A stretch of 64,000 nt of DNA from Devosia crocina (GTDB lineage Bacteria > Pseudomonadota > Alphaproteobacteria > Rhizobiales > Devosiaceae): assembly GCF_900116545.1 (NCBI RefSeq), contig NZ_FPCK01000001.1, positions 620,001-684,000 of the forward strand, given 5' to 3'. Within the stretch, counting starts at the first letter, position 1. Each line of letters starts with the position of its first letter. A model generated the notes under the pieces. The model did not search any database. It was not told where the DNA came from and saw only the letters and a program-made list of their open reading frames with translations. The translations under genes and the position numbers were made by a program. Of the stretch, positions 60,912 to 64,000 are shown piece after piece.

Positions 60912-61631
60912 ATGGCCATCCAGCCGCAATCCCGCTGGAGCAATCCTGCGTCCACCATGTCTGGTGCGGCCCTCGACGAGGGCCTGCGCAAGCACATGCT
61001 GCGCGTCTACAACTATATGGGTCTGGGGCTCGTGATCACGGGGCTCGTGGCCTATTTCGTGGGAACGACACCGGCGCTTTACGTGCCAATCTTTTCCTCG
61101 CCGCTCCAGTGGGTGGTGATGTTCGCCCCGCTCGCCTTCGTGCTGTTCTTCTCGTTCAAGATCAACTCGATTTCGGCCGGTGCCGCGCAGACCATGTTCT
61201 GGGCGTTTTGCGCGATCATGGGCCTTTCGATGGCCTCGATCTTCCTGGTCTTTACCGGTGCCAGCATCGCCCGTACCTTCTTCATCTCGGCCGCGATGTT
61301 TGGCGTGATGAGCCTTTACGGCTATACGACCAAGACCGACCTGACCAAGTTCGGCTCGTTCCTGATCATGGGTCTGATCGGGGTCGTCATCGCCTCAATC
61401 GTCAATATCTTCCTTGGTTCGACGATGCTGCAGTTCGCCGTGTCGGTGATCGGCATTCTGGTGTTCCTTGGCCTGACTGCCTGGGACACCCAGACGATCA
61501 AGGAGCAGTTCGCCGAGAACAATGGCGCGGAGGGCAACCAGAAGCTCGCCGTGATGGGCGCACTTTCGCTTTACCTGAGCTTCATCAACATCTTCCAGTT
61601 GCTGCTCAACCTGACTGGCCAGCAGGAATAA
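60912..61631 (+). CDS. BI-1/YccA family membrane protein
   Basis: The 239-residue protein has seven TM helices of the Bax inhibitor-1 (TMBIM) family: KHMLRVYNYMGLGLVITGLVAYFVG, FALSMASIFLVF-like segments and a C-terminal YLSFINIFQLLLNLTG. Bacterial members are pH-sensitive Ca2+ leak channels or affect membrane proteostasis. The ATG at 60912 is 11 bp after the anti-sigma stop, so it is likely in the same operon and part of the ECF regulon. Confidence 0.87.
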   Translation: MAIQPQSRWSNPASTMSGAALDEGLRKHMLRVYNYMGLGLVITGLVAYFVGTTPALYVPIFSSPLQWVVMFAPLAFVLFFSFKINSISAGAAQTMFWAFCAIMGLSMASIFLVFTGASIARTFFISAAMFGVMSLYGYTTKTDLTKFGSFLIMGLIGVVIASIVNIFLGSTMLQFAVSVIGILVFLGLTAWDTQTIKEQFAENNGAEGNQKLAVMGALSLYLSFINIFQLLLNLTGQQE

Positions 61632-61651
61632 GCCTGCTAACTTGTCCATAA

Positions 61652-61674
61652 GCCATCGGGCTTGTCCCGGTGGC
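61652..61674. terminator. Hairpin between BI-1 and serine hydrolase genes
   Basis: GCCATCGGG and CCCGGTGGC flank CTTGT, with one wobble pair. No T tract is seen. The genes are convergent. Confidence 0.45.
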
Positions 61675-61719
61675 ACTTGCGTCGAGAGGCACACGGGTCC
61701 TCAGCGCCATAGCTTCCGG

Positions 61720-62709
61720 TCAGTCTCGATTGATGAGGTCGCCCACAGTGCGGCGCAGCGCGAAAATGCCGCTGTCGAAATGCCGGGTGGGATGCACCCG
61801 GTTGGTCAGAAGTGTCCAGGCGTGACCACGGGCGAAATCGATCCAGAGTCCGGTGCCGGTGAAGCCGGTGTGGCCGATCGTTTCGGGCGAGGCTCGATCA
61901 CCGCCCGGCCAACCCTCATAGGGGCGCTCCCAGCCATGGGTGCGGCGGCCTGACAAGGGCATACGGATCAGCGCGTCGGGGCCAGCGTCCCGCAACTTCT
62001 GTTCGGCGAAATCAAGGATGGCCTCAGCGGTGCCGAAAAGCCCGGCATGGCCTGCGCCCTCGAGCGCGGCGCAGTTGTCGTCGTGCACTTCGCCGACCAG
62101 CACACGATGGCGCCAGTAACAATCTTCTGTCGCAGCCGCATGCTGCGGATCGGCGGACCAGGCAAAGCCGGGGCCCGGATCCATCTGGCGGATCCAGCGC
62201 CTTTCGAGCCGTTCGAGCGCGAGGCCAAGAAGCAGATAGTTGATGTCCGAATAGACCGAGGGCCCTGCCTGCCAATCGTGCTGGAGCAAGAAGGTGCGAA
62301 GGAGATCGGGATCGCGGCCATAGGTATAAAGCGGAAAAACAGCGGGAAAGGCGGTCTGGTGGCCAAGGCACTGGCGAAAGGTCACCTTGCGTTGCCAGTT
62401 GTCGGGTGTGTGATGCGCAAAATCGGGCAAGACGGCGGTGATGGGCGCATCAAGGTCGATCGTGCCAGCTTCGGCAAGGGCGAGGATGCGTTCGGTGGTG
62501 AACAGGACCTTGGTGAGAGAGGCGAGATCGAACCAGGTGCCCGCGGCTATCGGCCGGTACTCTGGAACGAGTTGAGCCGCGCCCATCGCGCCTATGGCGC
62601 GGTGGCCATCGCTATCGACCACGCCCAGGACAGCGCCGGGAATCTTCCCAGCTACGATGGCGGCGGCCAAAGCCGCGAAGGCGCGGTCGAGCTTGGCTTG
62701 AGCCGGCAT
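61720..62709 (-). CDS. Serine hydrolase, class C beta-lactamase-like
   Basis: The 329-residue protein has the active-site SLTK (SxxK) motif, YSD in place of YxN, and HTG as the third motif (GHTGFTGTG). Such penicillin-binding-protein-like enzymes are peptidases or esterases; the location after murQ suggests amidase or esterase work on cell-wall fragments. No signal peptide is evident. The gap to murQ is 28 bp, so it is cotranscribed. Confidence 0.85.
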   Translation of the reverse strand: MPAQAKLDRAFAALAAAIVAGKIPGAVLGVVDSDGHRAIGAMGAAQLVPEYRPIAAGTWFDLASLTKVLFTTERILALAEAGTIDLDAPITAVLPDFAHHTPDNWQRKVTFRQCLGHQTAFPAVFPLYTYGRDPDLLRTFLLQHDWQAGPSVYSDINYLLLGLALERLERRWIRQMDPGPGFAWSADPQHAAATEDCYWRHRVLVGEVHDDNCAALEGAGHAGLFGTAEAILDFAEQKLRDAGPDALIRMPLSGRRTHGWERPYEGWPGGDRASPETIGHTGFTGTGLWIDFARGHAWTLLTNRVHPTRHFDSGIFALRRTVGDLINRD

Positions 62710-62737
62710 GGTGCCTCCCCGAGGCTAGTGGGCGAGG

Positions 62738-63673
62738 TCAGGCCCGTTGCGCCGACAGGCTTTCGGTGACGGCACGGCGGAGCAAACCGCCATTGTGGGC
62801 CAGCACCGCTTCGCCCTTGGCGGCCGATAGTCCGGTGAGCGCCATCAGCAGTGCCAGTTTCACATTGTTGCGGCTCTGGGCAAGATAGGTTCGTGCCTCT
62901 TCGGCCGAGCAACCGGTGACATCGACCAGAATGCGGGTGGCGCGGGCCATCAGCTTCTCGTTGCTGACCGAGAGGTCGACCATGAGATTTTCATAGGACT
63001 TGCCGATGCGGATCATACTGGCGGTGGTGAGCATGTTAAGCACGAGTTTCTGCGCCGTACCTGATTTCAGCCGGGTCGAGCCGGTCAGTGCCTCAGGACC
63101 GACCAGGGGTGAAATGGCGATGTCGGCCATTTTCGCGATCGTGGAGTCGGGATTGCAGGACAGAGCCACGGTTGTCGCGCCGACAGTGCGGGCATGCTCA
63201 AGTGCGCCGATGACATAGGGGGTGCGCCCGCTGACTGCGATGCCGACGACCACGTCCTGTGCCGTTGTCTCGATCCGCTCCAGATCCTTGCGCCCCTCGC
63301 TGGGATCGTCCTCAGCGCCTTCGACCGGGTGGCGCAGGGCGCGATCACCCCCAGCGATCAAGCCAACCACCATTTCGCCCGGGACGCCGAAGGTCGGGGG
63401 GCATTCGGAAGCATCGAGCACGCCGAGCCGGCCGCTAGTACCCGCGCCGATATAGATCAGACGGCCACCCGCGCGAAATGCTTCAACGATGCGATCTACC
63501 GCGCGGGCAACATGAGGCAGTTCGGCCTTGACGGCGCCTGCAACGCGAGCATCTTCAGCATTCATGGCAGCAACAATCTGCTCGCTCGACATCAGGTCGA
63601 TCTGCATGGTGTCGGGATTGCGGGCTTCGGAAACGAGTTGCCCTAGTTCCGCCATCAGGGAAGTGTGTGCCAT
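62738..63673 (-). CDS. murQ: N-acetylmuramic acid 6-phosphate etherase
   Basis: The 311-residue SIS-domain enzyme cleaves MurNAc-6-phosphate to GlcNAc-6-phosphate and D-lactate in cell-wall recycling. The signatures [22 protein letters not shown] and [23 protein letters not shown], with the catalytic Glu in SECPPTFG, are present. It is the first gene of a two-gene operon and divergent from the RpiR-type regulator. Confidence 0.95.
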   Translation of the reverse strand: MAHTSLMAELGQLVSEARNPDTMQIDLMSSEQIVAAMNAEDARVAGAVKAELPHVARAVDRIVEAFRAGGRLIYIGAGTSGRLGVLDASECPPTFGVPGEMVVGLIAGGDRALRHPVEGAEDDPSEGRKDLERIETTAQDVVVGIAVSGRTPYVIGALEHARTVGATTVALSCNPDSTIAKMADIAISPLVGPEALTGSTRLKSGTAQKLVLNMLTTASMIRIGKSYENLMVDLSVSNEKLMARATRILVDVTGCSAEEARTYLAQSRNNVKLALLMALTGLSAAKGEAVLAHNGGLLRRAVTESLSAQRA

Positions 63674-63717
63674 GGAAACCCAAATGCATGCTCTGAATCT
63701 GAGTAAATGCTAGAAGT

Positions 63718-63758
63718 GAATATTCCGTGTGTCAACGACAGCCGGAATATTGTATTCC
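63718..63758. promoter_or_regulatory. Divergent murQ/murR operator region
   Basis: A 6-3-6 inverted repeat (GGAATA, TTG, TATTCC at 63744-63758) and a related GAATATTCC (63718-63726) lie between murQ and the RpiR-type gene. It is a typical regulator site. Confidence 0.55.
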
Positions 63759-63849
63759 TAGTCGCGTAGTGCGGAAGGCGTTAGGCGACCAAGCGGCTGC
63801 CGCAGGGGATAGGATAGCCCTGTCGGGGAGCGGAGGCTGAAAGCAAACA

Positions 63850-64000
63850 TGTCGATCTTGAAGGTTTTGGGAGCCAAACTCGAGACCATGACGCAGGCCG
63901 ATCGCGAGATCGCCCAGTTCATCATCGATCATCCCGAAAGGATGCTGGACTTGTCCTCGGCGCAATTGGCCGAAGAGACGGGCCGCAGCCAGTCGAGCGT
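63850..64000 (+). CDS. RpiR/MurR family transcriptional regulator, 5' part only
   Basis: The ATG at 63850 opens a frame running to the window edge: SILKVLGAKLETMTQADREIAQFIIDHPERMLDLSSAQLAEETGRSQSS, the N-terminal RpiR helix-turn-helix. The C-terminal SIS sensor is not seen. Location beside murQ suggests a MurNAc-6-P-responsive MurR type. Confidence 0.85.

Noticed and set aside
1..64000. tRNA, rRNA, insertion sequences, integrases, phage genes
   Set aside because: No cloverleaf-forming or rRNA sequence and no transposase, integrase or phage motif was recognised on either strand by reading; tRNAscan-SE and an ISfinder search would settle it.

Overview
The window looks like the chromosome of an alphaproteobacterium of the order Hyphomicrobiales, probably a Devosia-like genus. 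The evidence is indirect: high GC with GC-rich codons, family combinations common in that order (DUF1236, DUF3309, DUF3072, a separately encoded MetH homocysteine domain, EcfG-like promoters) and rhizobial-type intergenic palindromic repeats. No rRNA, tRNA, insertion sequence, integrase, phage gene or CRISPR array was seen.

Bases 1-9995 hold a GAF-type sensor kinase cut by the window edge, a TetR/MFS efflux pair, uppP, and a complete PspA-centred envelope-stress module of the E. coli yjfIJKLMC type. The module is split into two divergent operons around a promoter region with two inverted repeats. A GT1 glycosyltransferase follows.

Bases 9978-24316 form a sugar-acid and oligosaccharide locus. 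A four-gene operon (IlvD/Edd dehydratase, amidohydrolase, DHDPS-like lyase, SDR) diverges from a Gfo/Idh/MocA dehydrogenase and a GntR regulator. Next come a GH39 glycosidase and a complete Opp/Dpp-type transporter. Five copies of TTGTC(A/G)ATAA in the two divergent promoter regions suggest one GntR regulon.

Bases 24326-30881 contain an NsrR-like nitric-oxide sensor with a DoxX-like membrane protein and a DUF305 protein around a consensus-like NsrR site. They are followed by a DUF1236 protein, two very small membrane proteins missed by length cutoffs, and a secreted Gly/Asn repeat protein translationally coupled to a two-component system.

Bases 30936-41128 form a second plant-polysaccharide locus: a CUT1 ABC transporter, a GH2 enzyme, a LacI regulator, an ArsR-like regulator with a large C-terminal domain, and a GH51 arabinofuranosidase. 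Bases 41385-53039 are a cobalamin-centred region: PduO-type adenosyltransferase, two-piece MetH, BtuB behind a cobalamin riboswitch, and a BtuCDF-like transporter. A TetR/VOC cassette interrupts it.

Bases 53430-59379 encode a peptide-type ABC transporter with a fused double ATPase and a TetR regulator. Bases 59618-61631 hold an ECF sigma factor, its probable anti-sigma factor and a BI-1 family membrane protein. The end of the window is a MurNAc-recycling cluster: serine hydrolase, MurQ, and the start of an RpiR/MurR-type regulator.
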